NCBI GenBank assembly: GCA_973895155.1
Contig: OZ316897.1
Coordinates: 8,680,001 to 8,744,000 of the forward strand
Direction: 5' to 3'
Length of the DNA stretch: 64,000 nt
Source: Marsupella aquatica
Taxonomy: Eukaryota; Marchantiophyta
A program made the translations under genes and the position numbers. Below the pieces are notes generated by a model. The model did not search any database. It had not been told where the DNA came from and was given only the letters and a program-made list of their open reading frames with translations. Shown here in pieces: positions 1-12,600 of this stretch. Every line of letters starts with the position of its first letter. Position 1 is the first letter of the stretch.

Positions 1-119
1 GAACCTCTTGTCAACATCAGCGGAAATTGAGGAGTTGTGTACGACAGTGAACGATTCGATCTTCCTCGGCCCGTTCTGAATTGATTTTTTTTGTTTCTCA
101 ATTCGCAGTTGCCAGAGGA

Positions 120-620
120 ATGGACCTTCAGAGTGGCAGAGAGTTGGGAGAATATGATACGTTGGTTTTCAGGACATTGAGTGCTACGGCATCCAGCATC
201 GTGGCGGGGACAATCATCGGTGCAATCCAAGCAACATGGCAAGATGTGCCTGCCGTTGAGAGGAATGTGGCTTTGCCGGCACTTAAGAAGACGGCGCGGA
301 TGATGGGGTCTTCTGGTGTCCTTTTTGGTGCAATTGGGGGCACCTTCGGTTTAGTAGAAGCCTTGTCGGAGAAGGTTCGAGGCAAGAAAGATTTTGTCAA
401 TGGCATTTTTGGGGGTTTTGCTGCTGGTTCTATTCTAGGATTGAGAGCTGGCAGAATACCTGTGGGACTGGGAGCCGGAGCAGCGATGGCCGCAGTTGCT
501 GCCTTCATTGATGCCGGTGGTCAAATGACTCGAGTACCGACAGGCAGAGAATATCTACCACACCCAAGAGAGGCGGAGAAGTACAGCATCCTAGCCGCAG
601 CCGACAAAAGTGAACTCTAG
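120..620 (+). CDS. OEP16-3: OEP16-3-like outer envelope pore / Tim17-family protein
   Basis: The 166-residue single-exon reading frame is a member of the Tim17/Tim22/Tim23-PRAT family. It most resembles plant OEP16-3 (also reported as the B14.7-type subunit of mitochondrial complex I). The stretch ATWQDVPAVERNVALP (about residues 40-55) and the C-terminal pattern DAGGQ.TRV..GREY are diagnostic of that subgroup. Gly/Ala-rich segments at about 20-38, 65-82, 98-117 and 122-140 fit the four membrane helices of the family. I chose the ATG at 120 because a pyrimidine-rich tract ending in AG at 107-108 looks like the acceptor of a 5'-UTR intron, which leaves an 11-base leader before this ATG. An upstream in-frame TTG lies inside that intron. 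The exact compartment (plastid envelope or mitochondrial inner membrane) cannot be read from sequence. Confidence 0.9.
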   Translation: MDLQSGRELGEYDTLVFRTLSATASSIVAGTIIGAIQATWQDVPAVERNVALPALKKTARMMGSSGVLFGAIGGTFGLVEALSEKVRGKKDFVNGIFGGFAAGSILGLRAGRIPVGLGAGAAMAAVAAFIDAGGQMTRVPTGREYLPHPREAEKYSILAAADKSEL

Positions 621-845
621 TCCTTCAGGAGACTTATTAGCTCTCAGTAATTTTCAGTGCAGTTGCCCGAGTTACATGCACAGCTGTGTCAATTGATGTT
701 GTTACTCATTTATTTCCAGAGCTGTATTTGAATTTTCAGCTCATTCTGACTACGCTTGAACCACGAGAATTCCTTGAAGTTCAATAATAGAGCTTTAGTA
801 CTCTGTTTGATCTAGGTCAAAGCAAATGCTCTCTCCACAAGCAAT

Positions 846-994
846 GTCTCAGTGGAAGCACATACTGATAAGGACTAGTCAAGCGAGAGCAAGAAGATAG
901 TTCCTTAGACGGACCAAGAATGGTCTCAGTGCGCGCAAATACAGATAGGGGTTAGTCAACCGAGAACGAAAGGATAGTTGCTTAGACGGACCAA
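846..994 (+). repeat. Degenerate tandem duplication, ~75-80 bp, two copies
   Basis: Two similar stretches follow each other. Both carry ACTAGTCAAG/GTTAGTCAAC, GAGAGCAAGAAGATAG/GAGAACGAAAGGATAG and end in TTAGACGGACCAAGA. The copies differ at several positions. The duplication lies in the 3' flank of the OEP16-3-like gene and has no visible coding function. Confidence 0.6.
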
Positions 995-1578
995 GATGTA
1001 CTTCTGCCAGATTGGTGCGGCCTACGGCCCGTGTAAGGTGCATTACAATAAACGATGAAATTATGGTTCTATTGAATCAGTTGTTGGTGTACAATTTGTC
1101 TTCATGGATGCACCTGTTTGGATTTGTTGAGGGAACGTTGGCTCCAAATGCAGATGAAGTACCGAACGAGTAAGTGAATAGGAAGAACATGGCGACCGTG
1201 GAGGTGCAGAGAGTGTTTAGGGGCCATGGTGCTCTCAGGAATAACCCGAATGCAGCAGGTTAGCACACAAGCCTAGCTGGTGGAATGTCGTAGAAGGTGT
1301 CCTTCAGCATCCTCTTCCAATTTGTATGCCTACAATAATCCTCAAATGCACCGCAAAGGTGGTTGAGTGTGAAAGAGAAGGCTGCCAAGGTTGGTAGAGG
1401 ATTAGCTAAGAATGGCAAGTCTCGTCAATTGGCTTTCCAGCGTTGGCAATGCTCCGTGTGAAATGTCTGTGGAACTTTCTCGACAAATGCAAGGCGGCTA
1501 GGAGAAGGCATGACCCATTCCCATGCTGCCGGGCCTAGTGACGGAACTAGGTCAACACCACTGCTCGTGAGAATACTA

Positions 1579-1998
1579 CTAGCAAGTTGGACGAAGTTTC
1601 TGGGCTAGGCTGGTAATATTCATGAGCTCAACGGTGCAATCCTTCACAAGAAGTCGTCGCAGCTGTTTGTGGCACCTCCAGCTAGAAAACGTGGGTGCTG
1701 CAGTTCTCCATCGCCAACGTGAAGTTCGTTGGTGGCACTGATCACAAAAACTCAAGTCTTCGTTTAGATTGTTATCTGGGTCTCCTGTAAGTTTGTTCAC
1801 CAGTTTCCCATTCTCTACTACTTCGAACCAATTGCTCTCCTTACCGCTCGAATTCTTAGCGAGCTCTTTTGTGTGACTTTGATCTCTTGCAATGCTTAAA
1901 TCGAAATTCTTTCCCTTCCAAGTGTAAAGCCAGTGGGACCATGGCCCTTGAGTTTGACTATCGCCCCACACGTCACAGAAAATACAGATTTTGACCAT
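1579..1998 (-). CDS. Unrecognised 139-codon reading frame, doubtful gene
   Basis: The frame starts with ATG and runs 139 codons. The N-terminal third is Trp-rich (W..SQTQGPWSHWLYTW) and looks protein-like. The rest is Cys/Arg-rich without a motif I recognise. No splice partners or homologous family are evident. It could be a degraded gene fragment or a chance frame. No function is proposed. Confidence 0.2.
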   Translation of the reverse strand: MVKICIFCDVWGDSQTQGPWSHWLYTWKGKNFDLSIARDQSHTKELAKNSSGKESNWFEVVENGKLVNKLTGDPDNNLNEDLSFCDQCHQRTSRWRWRTAAPTFSSWRCHKQLRRLLVKDCTVELMNITSLAQKLRPTC

Positions 1999-3660
1999 GC
2001 CGATGTTTTAGACCTATAGTTTAGAGCTGGCAACTGTTCTTATCCAGAGGCCGTGATTGATAGGCCACTAGTACTACCATCTTGAACTTCCATGCTTCTG
2101 AAATCAGTCATCAAGAAGAAAATTACAGAAAGGAGGCCCGAACGTAACCCAAGCAAGAGACCATACTGAACATCGTAAGAATTTAACAATCACAGAATGA
2201 AAGGATAACAAGGGGTCACTCAGCAGCATTCACAAGAGTGCCATTGCCATCTTTTCACCTAGGATGGTGCAGGTTACTTGCATCACCTGCATGGTAGTAC
2301 ATCATTCCATAAGATTCGCCTACATGTTGCAGTTTTGTTTTGGGTTTGCTGTAAGTGTTGAAGTGCGTTTTCCTCCACATCATTTAGTGCGGGCCACACT
2401 GTTTTAACCATTACGTTCATGCAGATCATATTTTGAAGTACACGATAGGGTAATGACAGGTGGTTGTACAATTTGTCTTTCGACAGAGTATTATGGACCA
2501 CGCCATTGTCAGTTCCACAGCATATAAAAATTCACGAGAATTACCCATGGCAAAGTTGTCTATTCAGTGTCGGAGTATTGAGCTGTTAGGAGTGGTAAAC
2601 ACTAAACTACCTATCCTTTGGGTGATTTGATATTTCAGCATTGACTTGTCTTCATATGTAGGTCGGAAAAAGATCATCAAATGTGACGAGTCGAGGGTAG
2701 AGAACTACAGTACCTTCGCTGTGGGTGACTTTATGTTTGAACACGGATTCGTCTTCATATGGAGGGCCCAAGCCTAAAGCTAAACGAGTGGCAGGAGAGC
2801 ATATGAAAGTCGTCAGAAAATATTGAGAACTCTGATAAAATTGCTGGTCTTAAGAGTATCAAGTCTCTTCCCGAGTGGGGAGAAGAACTTCCTCTCAATC
2901 CCTCGTACAATGTTATTTTATGATAACATTTCTCATTTAAGTCAGGCTTACGTCCGGTTTTGATTGTTTTTCAGCATGTATATTTATGTAGCTCATAGCA
3001 TACGTAAATTTTCAATATTCTGTGACGGACTTATCATCCTCACATATGGCACATTTGTAAACGGTACAGACAGATAATCCACAAGAGCAACCTCAATGAA
3101 GCCCACATTTGCCAGTCTTGCCAAAATCCACAGCACAGTCAAAATATTTTCAACTCTGCTGACAAGAAAGATTATCAAAATAGTTGACAGCAATCTCTTC
3201 TCCCTTCTGAGGCAACTTTTCGGAGCTAGAAGAGACTCTTATATACAGTCAACAATCAGGAAGGTAGCATCTTCCGAACTCCTTAGTTGACAGCAAGTAG
3301 TAGGTATAGTGAAGGCTATTTAGCCTGCTTTCCTGGTTGTAGTGTACAACACCGGGTAGAACATCAGATGTTCTAGCATCCCAAATAATGAGGGAAATAA
3401 TGCGAGTATGGAAGTACAACAATGCTCCTGACATTCTGATTTTGAGATGCCGCTCAGGAGTCAGCCCCACAATCACTGTTCCAATGACTGCTTCTCCTTG
3501 CTACGGCTGCAAAATCCATGTTGGAGGTAAAAGTGGCTAGCTAGGGAGATAGTCACCAAGACATGTCTGTACAAAAGGTTTGTACCTTCCCGAGCTTGCA
3601 TAAGATACTGCACGTGACAATGTCACCGTGAAGGTGGTTGGCCCGTACCAGTTGCTCTAA

Positions 3661-6600
3661 TCAAGGCAGTTTCTTTGCACCGTTGTAGAGTTCAATATAG
3701 TCAAGCGCAGGTCGATTCCAGCTCCAATCCTGCTGCATTACTTTTTTGCACAATCCTTCAAACCAAGGGCGTGAATCGTACCAAGCAGTTATTGCCCTGC
3801 ATTTCGAAAACGTATATCAGCTATCAAGCCACAGCAAAAAAGTCCAAAAAGGCTCAGATGGCAATCATAAAATCAAAACAGTCAAAAAGATTCATGATCT
3901 GACTAGGACCAATATTGTTGATTAACTACTATAGGTGGCATCACAAAAATTAAAGAAAGCTATCGTCCTTTATCAAATAAACGTCAATGCAAATCTTGCT
4001 GAGAAGCTACAGTAGTGGGTAACAATCACATCATGCTTGAAGGACTCAAATTACCCATGCCGGAGCAACATTCTTTATGAACTCAATCTGGTACGAACAC
4101 AAACCTGTTCATGGCATAATCGAGGCCAGGAGCATCTGCGGCTGCAAAACTGAAGCCATTGGTGTCGGTCCCATTTTCTCTTGCACGAACTTGATCGTGA
4201 TCAACATCAAAAACGGTGTCATACAATCCTGAAGGAGAAAACCGTGATTAGCTTTTGGAATCCTCACTTGTTGCTCACTAGTTCATAGACACACTTGTGA
4301 TGGCTAGAAGGCTTATAAACCCGTACTCACATTGCACACAAATTGAAGTCATGAAAGTACTTGTTTGCCTCTGGGCACACCAAGTAGGCATAAGATACTG
4401 ACCTCCTGTTTGACGTACTATTGGGATGGCACCATATCGCATGGCCGTCAGCTGAGTCAAGCCGCATGGCTCAAATATGGAAGGAATTAGCATGAAGTCA
4501 GCTCCGGCATAAATCTGTGCATTTTTCCAGCAACGACTTGACACATCAGTGACTTCAAAACAAGAGATGAGAGAATCTGCAATACGTTGGTGTGACCTTC
4601 CACGTCTTATATCAATACCTGGAACCGTTTGACAAATTTCACTTGCCCTCAAATTTCACTTGCCCTCAAATTTCACTTGCCCTCAAATTTCACTGAGCTC
4701 ATTCGCAACATCAATTTTAGTGTACAGTTGTAAGACATTTCTGTTCCATGCTCTCCTCCTAATGGACCTGCACTCTAGGTAGGTAGGTAGGTAGGTAGGG
4801 GTTGCACATTCACTTCCTCCTTCTCTCAAGGTTTAGAATCACACTTTTTGTCAAACCAACTTCCAGATCAATTTGAATTGATCGAATTTACAAAACAACT
4901 CGTCAAACTGACTCACCAGCTTGACTCTGGAACTTCTGCATGAGATAACAAAAGATTGGGTCGTAAGGGACTTACCAGATGCGAGAGGGGCTCATCATAA
5001 CTCAGCCACAACCTTGCCATATCACCATGTGTCTGATTCAAATGGTTAGCCAATCCTACAAAATCATTCTGAATCCGTGGATCCGGTGCTGAGCCAAGCA
5101 GAACAACCTGCATCCCGAAAGTATCCATATTTCAGCATTTCAACTCTCCATAGTAACAGTGCAAATCAGGAATTGCAATATCCCTCGCTTACCTACAGAG
5201 ATCCTTCAGCCGCTTAAACAGTGATCCACGGGAAAGTTGAATATTTAAAAGAATCAATTGCGTTTAAATATCCCAAAGCGGAAAGGTAAAATACTATTGC
5301 ATGGATTAGAGCTATGTAAAGACTACAAGGTTTCACAACCAAATTTGCTTAACCAACTTGTCCTTTCTACTATTGCTTTGGGTGAAACCACTCATCCATT
5401 TCAAGGCTTTGAGAATACAAGCAGTACCTGTCCGCCACGCTCAAGTGTACGCCAAACCCCATGCTTGATCAAGTCGATGCCCTTCTGGGCAGTCAGGCGA
5501 GTAATAATACCTACCAAAGGACGGTCAACTTGCCTCAACCCCAGTCTATGCTGGAGCTCCCTCTTTGCAGCTCGCTTGCCATCAACGACATTCTCTGCGG
5601 TGTATTTAACCTGCAGCCAGCCAGCGTTCACTTGCTATTAGAAACTGTCAACAGCACCAGGATCATAATAGGGTATGCCGAAACAAGAATCGAGGTTTAT
5701 GTCGTTTAAATTTCTAACGTGATTCACATTACAGAGCCATCACATTAAAAATTGACTCCTCGATAGGCAGCAAAGGAAATTTAAACACTAGTCAAGCTCT
5801 CAAGCAGATCGCACAGAAGGCATTGAAGATAATATCTCGAAAAATGCATGACAAAGGCAAGAGATGGAATTTACTGGAATAAATGGGTCGATATAAGGAT
5901 CCCAAATATCTGGGTCGATTCCATTAAGAATGCCGTGAAACTTGTACCAATGCGGGGCAATGACTGGATTACCGATGACTTCCCTAGCATATGTGGGTGA
6001 AACCTTCAAATCATCAGGCGGACACGACGAGGTTATTAGAAAGACAATACCTAACGTCATTCTCTTGCGTCACTCTTGTTGCATAGCTCTACTGCACAAA
6101 TAAGATATTTCATTGGTTTGAGCAGACCATCATGGGAAAACAACTTCTCCCTTTCTATTTCTTTCTCTTTCTCTAAATCCGTACCGTTGTTGCCATGTGA
6201 GCGTTTGCCATTGCCCTTCCAATTTGAGCAGCACCAAACTCAAGATTATGAATGGTAAATATAATACGTGCACCAGCAAGATTATCATGCTTGTAGTGTT
6301 CTTGAAATAGCCATGCAACAGGTGCTGATGACCAGTCATGACAGTGAATTATATCCTGCGAGTAAAATGAGGACCTTCAGAAAATCTGACGAGGGACATA
6401 CAATTTGGAGACTGGAACAAAATAAAAGCACATGAACAGAAGGGAAGCACTGTATCATGCAATTCTATGATCTGAAGGCACATAGCTGCGCCCAAAGAAC
6501 TTTAGGATTACGACTGAAGTTAAATTGCTCGCCAACAACATCCTCCGTAGCCTTAACATACATGTCAGGCAACAAAGTTTCAGATTGGACAGATATATTT

Positions 6601-9600
6601 GGACTCACAGGTTGCCGTCCACTTTGAAGGAGATATTCTAGGGCTGCATGGCAGAAAAAGCCGAAACGACTGGCATCATCTCTGCGCCCGTATACGCATC
6701 CTGCCCAAAACATTCTGCATCCACAACGAGGTCACATACAATCATCTTAAGCCCGTCCATCCTATTAAAGTAGACTACAAAACTAGCTAACCTCTGGACT
6801 ACGTTTTTGCTTCTTTCCTTACTTCTTACACTATTGGCACCCGTGCCACTTTTTGCACTATAATTTTTCTCTTGATAGGGGACTTGAAGAATTCCCATTC
6901 CGATCACTCTCCTAACGTTCTGATTGTGTGCAACCATACATACATTGATGTCCCACTGCATAGCTGTATCATTACAACATACAGGCATTAATATCAGATC
7001 TTGTTACTTTCCACATCACATCCGGTTATCAATTATTTTCTTTCAGGAAAGATAACCAGTCTCGCAGTTTATCTGAGTATATATTCTCCTAGCCAACGAA
7101 ACGCATTGAGGAAAAGGAGATACAAATGGAGTTGTTGTTGTCTGCTTCTTTTTGCTCAAGTGCTCGTCATGGTAATCCTGGTAATTGTCTTAATGTAGCC
7201 CAGTTAAGATTTTGATCCTATCATTCATTCCGTTCGTTGTCGCATACTTCACACATGTTTTAAACCCCTTGCTACAAACCGTAGTCCAAGTTACAAGCTT
7301 ACCCATTCTCTGGCTCGAGAAAATGCACTGTCAGACCTTCCACTTTTCCATTCCAGACTTTGACTTTTGTATCCGCCAAATAGAAGAAGCTGACTTCGTG
7401 CAAATCTTCAATCTGTGCAAGCCATCAACAAAGTGGAGCACATCAGAATGTTGCATCATAAGTTGAAAAGTGTTCTACGAATGACGACCATCACCACATA
7501 TCTAGCATATCAAGAACAGGACACTATTGCAACACCCTCCATTTGTCAGGAATACGAAAGAAAGTAGATCGCAGTGGCACTCTAATTTAAATGTTGCACA
7601 GCACCATATCCACAAATGCAGCGTGGACTACCTTTAGTCCACACTGCATTTGTGGGTTAGCTAGCTTCGCCATTGGAACACGACAGCTCCCAAAAACTGC
7701 CAGAGGAGAAAATCTAATGTCTTGGCAATGAGAAGATAAATAGCCCAAGAAAGAACACTTACATATTTGTAGTTCAGACAGTCATACTTGGGAAGCACCA
7801 CCTCTGCACTATGTCCCTGTTCCTCAATTGCGCGAGACAGGCTAGTCACAACATCTCCAAGCCCTCCAACCTGCCCACCCGAATCATATGGCACAATCAA
7901 AACACAAAGCCTTCTCAAGGATTGAAGTCAATACGAGCAGATTTTTAAAAACACGTTTTGTCAGTTGAAATCTATGTAAATGACCAGTCCTAGAAGAAAT
8001 CTCGATGGCAAAAAGGCTTTTCTCTCAGACGTTGGAAGCAGATGGAAGAGTTTAACAAATTGAGTCTTCATTGGGATCGAAAACTGGAGAGTGCTCGCCA
8101 TGCACCACATTTGAATAAATCAACTGGCTATTTACCAGTCCATCTCCTGTTTTTCCTGATACCTTTGCAAACTTGAATCCTTCAGAATAACAATTCATAC
8201 CTTGGCAATTGGGGCCATTTCTAATGCAATGTGAATAATATCCAACGGTGGCTGGCGTAAGTTGCTTCCTATTACAGGAACATGATAGTCAAGTGCATTC
8301 CTGTTGTCATAAACTCCACCATCATCGCCTCCTCTCTCCGAGAACACGAAATCTATCACATAAGCATCCTTCGGAACTTTTACTGCAAAATACGAGCAAA
8401 TTGATCAGATAACCAATCTTCGAAGGGTCCACAACTAAATAGACAATCCTCTCACAGAATGTTTCCGAGAATAGGTACCTCCTGTTGTGCTCTTACCTGT
8501 TGTCACTAGATGAGTACCATTGCTGGCCGGGGTTAGCTTTGTGGTTGGAATCCCATGGCGATAAGTCCACCGGTTAAACGAACCTCTTATATACACTTCT
8601 GGTTTCCCATTCAAAACAGTATTTGACGGATTGTAGAAAATAGTTACATCTTCCCCTGCTCGCACTTCAGATGGCTCAGTGTAGAAAATATGGGCTTGCG
8701 ATTGTAAAAACGAGTGCATCGTTCTGGACTTCATTTCATCTTTCCTTTCTTGTCGATGTTCAATCTGCACATCGCACATGTTAATCCCATCAGTTTGCAA
8801 TTGTCAATGCTAACAATTAGAAACGGCACTCCATTTTATTTAAGCATGGGACACACAATCTCCTTCAATAATTCTGTGTCTGGCTTGTCTGACTTCATGC
8901 ACATAAAAGATTAAGAAGGAAACCAAACTCCAGCACTCTCACGAGGTTTCTCACACTCAATCCGGTTCTTCTGGCAAATTTTGAAATAGATTTCGGGTTC
9001 GACGTTATTTTTAGTCCTAGAATGGAGTTTGGATAAAATAACTTTCACCAGTACAGTTCATGCTGTGTCAATCAACACAAATGTAGCAGCACTTTAAACC
9101 TGTCTATCTTTAGCTTACTGACAAACACAGTTGTGAGACATTTCAGGGCTGCTTCTGGTTTCAACTTGCCTTCCTCAGAGCTGTAGATTCCTTAGCCAGG
9201 GTCTCCTTGCGAATCCTCTCGTAAATTTCTTTCTCGACTTCACTCCAATAAACGTCCTCTGAAGCAGTCTTTGTCACAAGTGCATGGAAGTCTTGATAGT
9301 TATTATTGTCATAACGTGCTGCTTTGTTTGGTGGACCATCAGCGAACACCCAGTTCAACATGTATGCCTTCTCCGGGACATTTACTGCATGAGAAACATC
9401 TTAGTTCTTGTTTGCGATGCGATAGAAAGTATATTAAGCAAAACCCAATGAGCACACAGGATTCTAATTCCAATAAACTTTCACTTATCGAACTAGCTAA
9501 TTTGAACAGCATTATCATATCGTCAGTCGCTGGAGCGTAAATTTCATCAAATGAAAGTGCTTACGTGCGATAGACCACCAATCCTGTTCAGGAGTTTTTC

Positions 9601-12600
9601 GATTCATTGTAGGTGACAGCTTCCCGACAATGGACACCATATTTTCCCAGTTGTTCGCTCCACCATGGATCCAAATTCCTCTGCTTTGTGCGAGTGGACG
9701 AGAAGATCTATTATAGTAAAGGGTGACACGATCACCCGCTCCAAATTCAGAAGGCTCAATGTACCAGAGCCCATGCACCCTCTTGACCGCCTTTTGTAGG
9801 GCTAGTCGGGCTTTCTCCCGTTTTTCATCCACAACTTTTTTAGCTTCAGCCCTATCAACCGCCTTGGCAGCCTCATGCTCTGCCACTCTACGGGCCTCGG
9901 CAGATTCATGTTCCTTCCTGGTCTTCTCATCAGCCAGCCGTTGAGCCGACTTGGCTTTCTCTTCCAGAAGAAAGTACGCAAAGTCCGTCTCTGTCATCCC
10001 ACCTTGAACTGCTATAAAAAAGTTGTTGTCAGAGTTGTTTTCAAATGTATTGTCGCCATCAAAAAATATGAAATCAAGCTTGTACGCTTCTTTTGGGACA
10101 TCTATTTTACACACCCACCAATCCCCTGGGAGCTCAGTTGTCTTTTGCAACTCCACAACAAAGGAACCCCACCGCCAGTCATTGTATCCACCTTTCACAA
10201 AGACGGCTGGCCTGCTTGCTAATGCAGTTATGGGGCGATTAAAAAATATCTCCAGCTCATTTGCTGCTATTGCAGGGTCAGGATAGAAGAATATTTTGTT
10301 GTTGATGTAGCTGCTCTTGGATGCCAGTTTCAGCACTTCACTTCTGTATGCCTCTTCTCTGGCCTTTTTTGACATCTCTTCTTGGAGCAGTTGTTCTGCT
10401 TTTAAGCTCTCCTCTTGTATCGCCAGATCAACTGATTCCCCATTCAACATAGTAGCAAGTTCATCTTTCGCACTGTCGTTAAAAGAGCTCCCTTTACTGA
10501 CATCTTGTGACTCTTCCTCATCAGCAGCAGAATTCTCCTGAGTTGAAAAGACTTGAGCAGCCACAAGGCCCCGGGCCACTTCCTGTTCCCTGTGCTCAAA
10601 ATCATCTCCAACATCCGGCGCTGAGGTCTTCTTTTGAAGACCATGTAAGAGGTGTGGTTTGACCACATGTGGAGGCTTTTTCTGCTGATCATCATCATTT
10701 TGGTCATCTTCAACAGGACCATCCAGAGAAGGATCTTCCAACCGATCCTTTACCTCAGCCGTTGCTCCAGAACTTGGCAGTGGGCTCCGACCAAAACCCT
10801 TTGTAGCAGTCGCCTCTTTCAATCTCGGCTCGCCAGCATCCTTCCGACCCCGTGCTGACGACTTTCCTACTGAAATGCATGCACATTGCACAACATTCAT
10901 AAGCTTAGAATCAATCAGAAACACTACAAGCCAATACCTGGGGTTCAGACGTCCACCACTTTTAAGGTACTGGGGTTCATTCCCGAGCTAGTGAGGGCTC
11001 TAGGAAAACACTAGTTCCTTCCTTCCTTCCTTCCTTCCTTCCTTCCTTCCTTCCGTCTGTCTTCCACAGGGACAAATGCCGGTTCCTCCCTTCCTTCCGT
11101 CCGTCTGTCTTGTCTGTCCGTCCCCAGGGACAAATGCAGGGTAACCCAGGGAAAACAGAGGGTGCCAAGCTTATTGTGCCACGTCTTATTCCCATCGTCT
11201 GTTAAATTTGGTGTAGAACTAAACAAACACAAAATCTTCAATAACAAGGCGCAAGAAAGGTACAGAAGAAGAAGAAGAGAACGACTTCTACTGAGAACAA
11301 GGCCCGGTCATTAGTAGTCTCGTACGAAAATAAACCCCCCAAAATGTGGCCTATTAAAAAAGAAAACCTATACGATTCCAACCCACGAGCCATCAGGATC
11401 AACCCACATTACAGTGGTGATGTACCTGAGAGAGCATGCCCACTACTTTCAACCAAAAATAATTTTCAGTTGCGACAGGTAGCTCACAGAGAATGCAATT
11501 TGCTTCGACATTTTATGTGCAAATATTAATCAGCTATCCACGAAAGATGTTCGAATCGAAACAACGGTGACTGAAGTCCACTGAAATGAGGCCAAGGATC
11601 GATGCATCAATACATTGCAGTGTTCAACAGAAGATTGTCTCTGTAGCAAGATGTCAATTCACGAAACATTTTCAGCCGAAAGAACCACATGTGAGAATTG
11701 AGCAATCAACTCAGTGACCTTTCCACCTGCAATGCACCCTAGGGTTTCTAATGAGAGAAATGTTCCTAGATCGATGACTGCATACCACTGAAAGGAAGAC
11801 AACTCCTTGATTTCTATTGTGACCAGGTATTTTCCCCCGTGATCCGTTATTTTCCCCTGCAGACAGACGGACGGACGGACAGACGGATTTAAAGTCATGC
11901 TAGAGCCCTCACTACGCTTTCCGCCCATCTCCCTGTCCACAAGGACAAATGCAGGTTCCTTCCTTCCGTCCGTCTGTCTGTCTGTCCACAGGGACAAATG
12001 CTGGGTGACCCGGGGTAACAGAGTGCCAGGTTTTTGTGCAGGGACTACCGGTAGTGCAGAATATGTCAAAAGGCATAATGTTTTGGATGTGAAGCTGACA
12101 AGAGGGAAAGTGAATGGCATATGTGATAACTTGTACAACAAACGACACCAATTAAGACAAGCTCCTCAGACAATCAATGAATGCTGACGAAATAAATGAC
12201 CAAGGGAAGAAAAAGAACCCCTCAGCTCCTACATAGTTGCAATGACACTCCAGAAGTACAGCCCAGGAACTCCGATCACCATAAAATGTATCGACCCAAG
12301 CGCCACAATGCAACTTAAGCAACCGACACCATATGTTGCACTCACTTCTTAGAACGGAAACCTGGGAGAAAAACTAACATGTTGTGCACCCATTGGCATT
12401 TAGATGTTCAATTTCGAGAGAAGTACACAGGACCTGAGTTCTACCTCGGCTGAAGCTTCCAAGGCGTCTCATAGTTTCTATATCAAAGACACTGTTTAAA
12501 CTCTTACCAAATACACTCGGAAACCAATTCCTGTGATACCGCACGCACGGCCCAACAAAAAATTTCAGACAAGTAGAAAGAATGAAAAACCCTAGACACC

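Larger units (their letters stand above)
621..3660. other. 3-kb intergenic stretch between convergent genes
   Basis: This is the shared downstream region of the OEP16-3-like gene (+) and starch synthase III (-). An AATAAA-type sequence near 1048 is a possible polyadenylation signal for the former. A degenerate direct duplication lies at about 846-994. A 139-codon minus-strand frame (1579-1998) is listed separately. I see no other gene. Confidence 0.5.

Noticed and set aside
128-508. Minus-strand 126-codon frame opposite OEP16-3
   Set aside because: It is the antisense shadow of a well-conserved gene and its sequence has no recognisable features of its own.
3661-4105. Starch synthase III as a 3'-truncated pseudogene
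   Set aside because: The last exon first seemed missing after 4105, but [11 protein letters not shown] is encoded at 3796-3661 with correct splice phase and a stop, so the gene is complete.
11659-12141. Minus-strand 160-codon open frame
   Set aside because: It runs through the microsatellite modules of SS3 intron 1. The repetitive Gly/Lys/Thr/Asp/Arg stretches are translations of tetranucleotide repeats.
12493-12526. A 23-bp micro-exon of starch synthase III in intron 1
   Set aside because: It has AG and GT borders, but inserting it would break the reading phase between exons 1 and 2, whereas direct splicing keeps frame.
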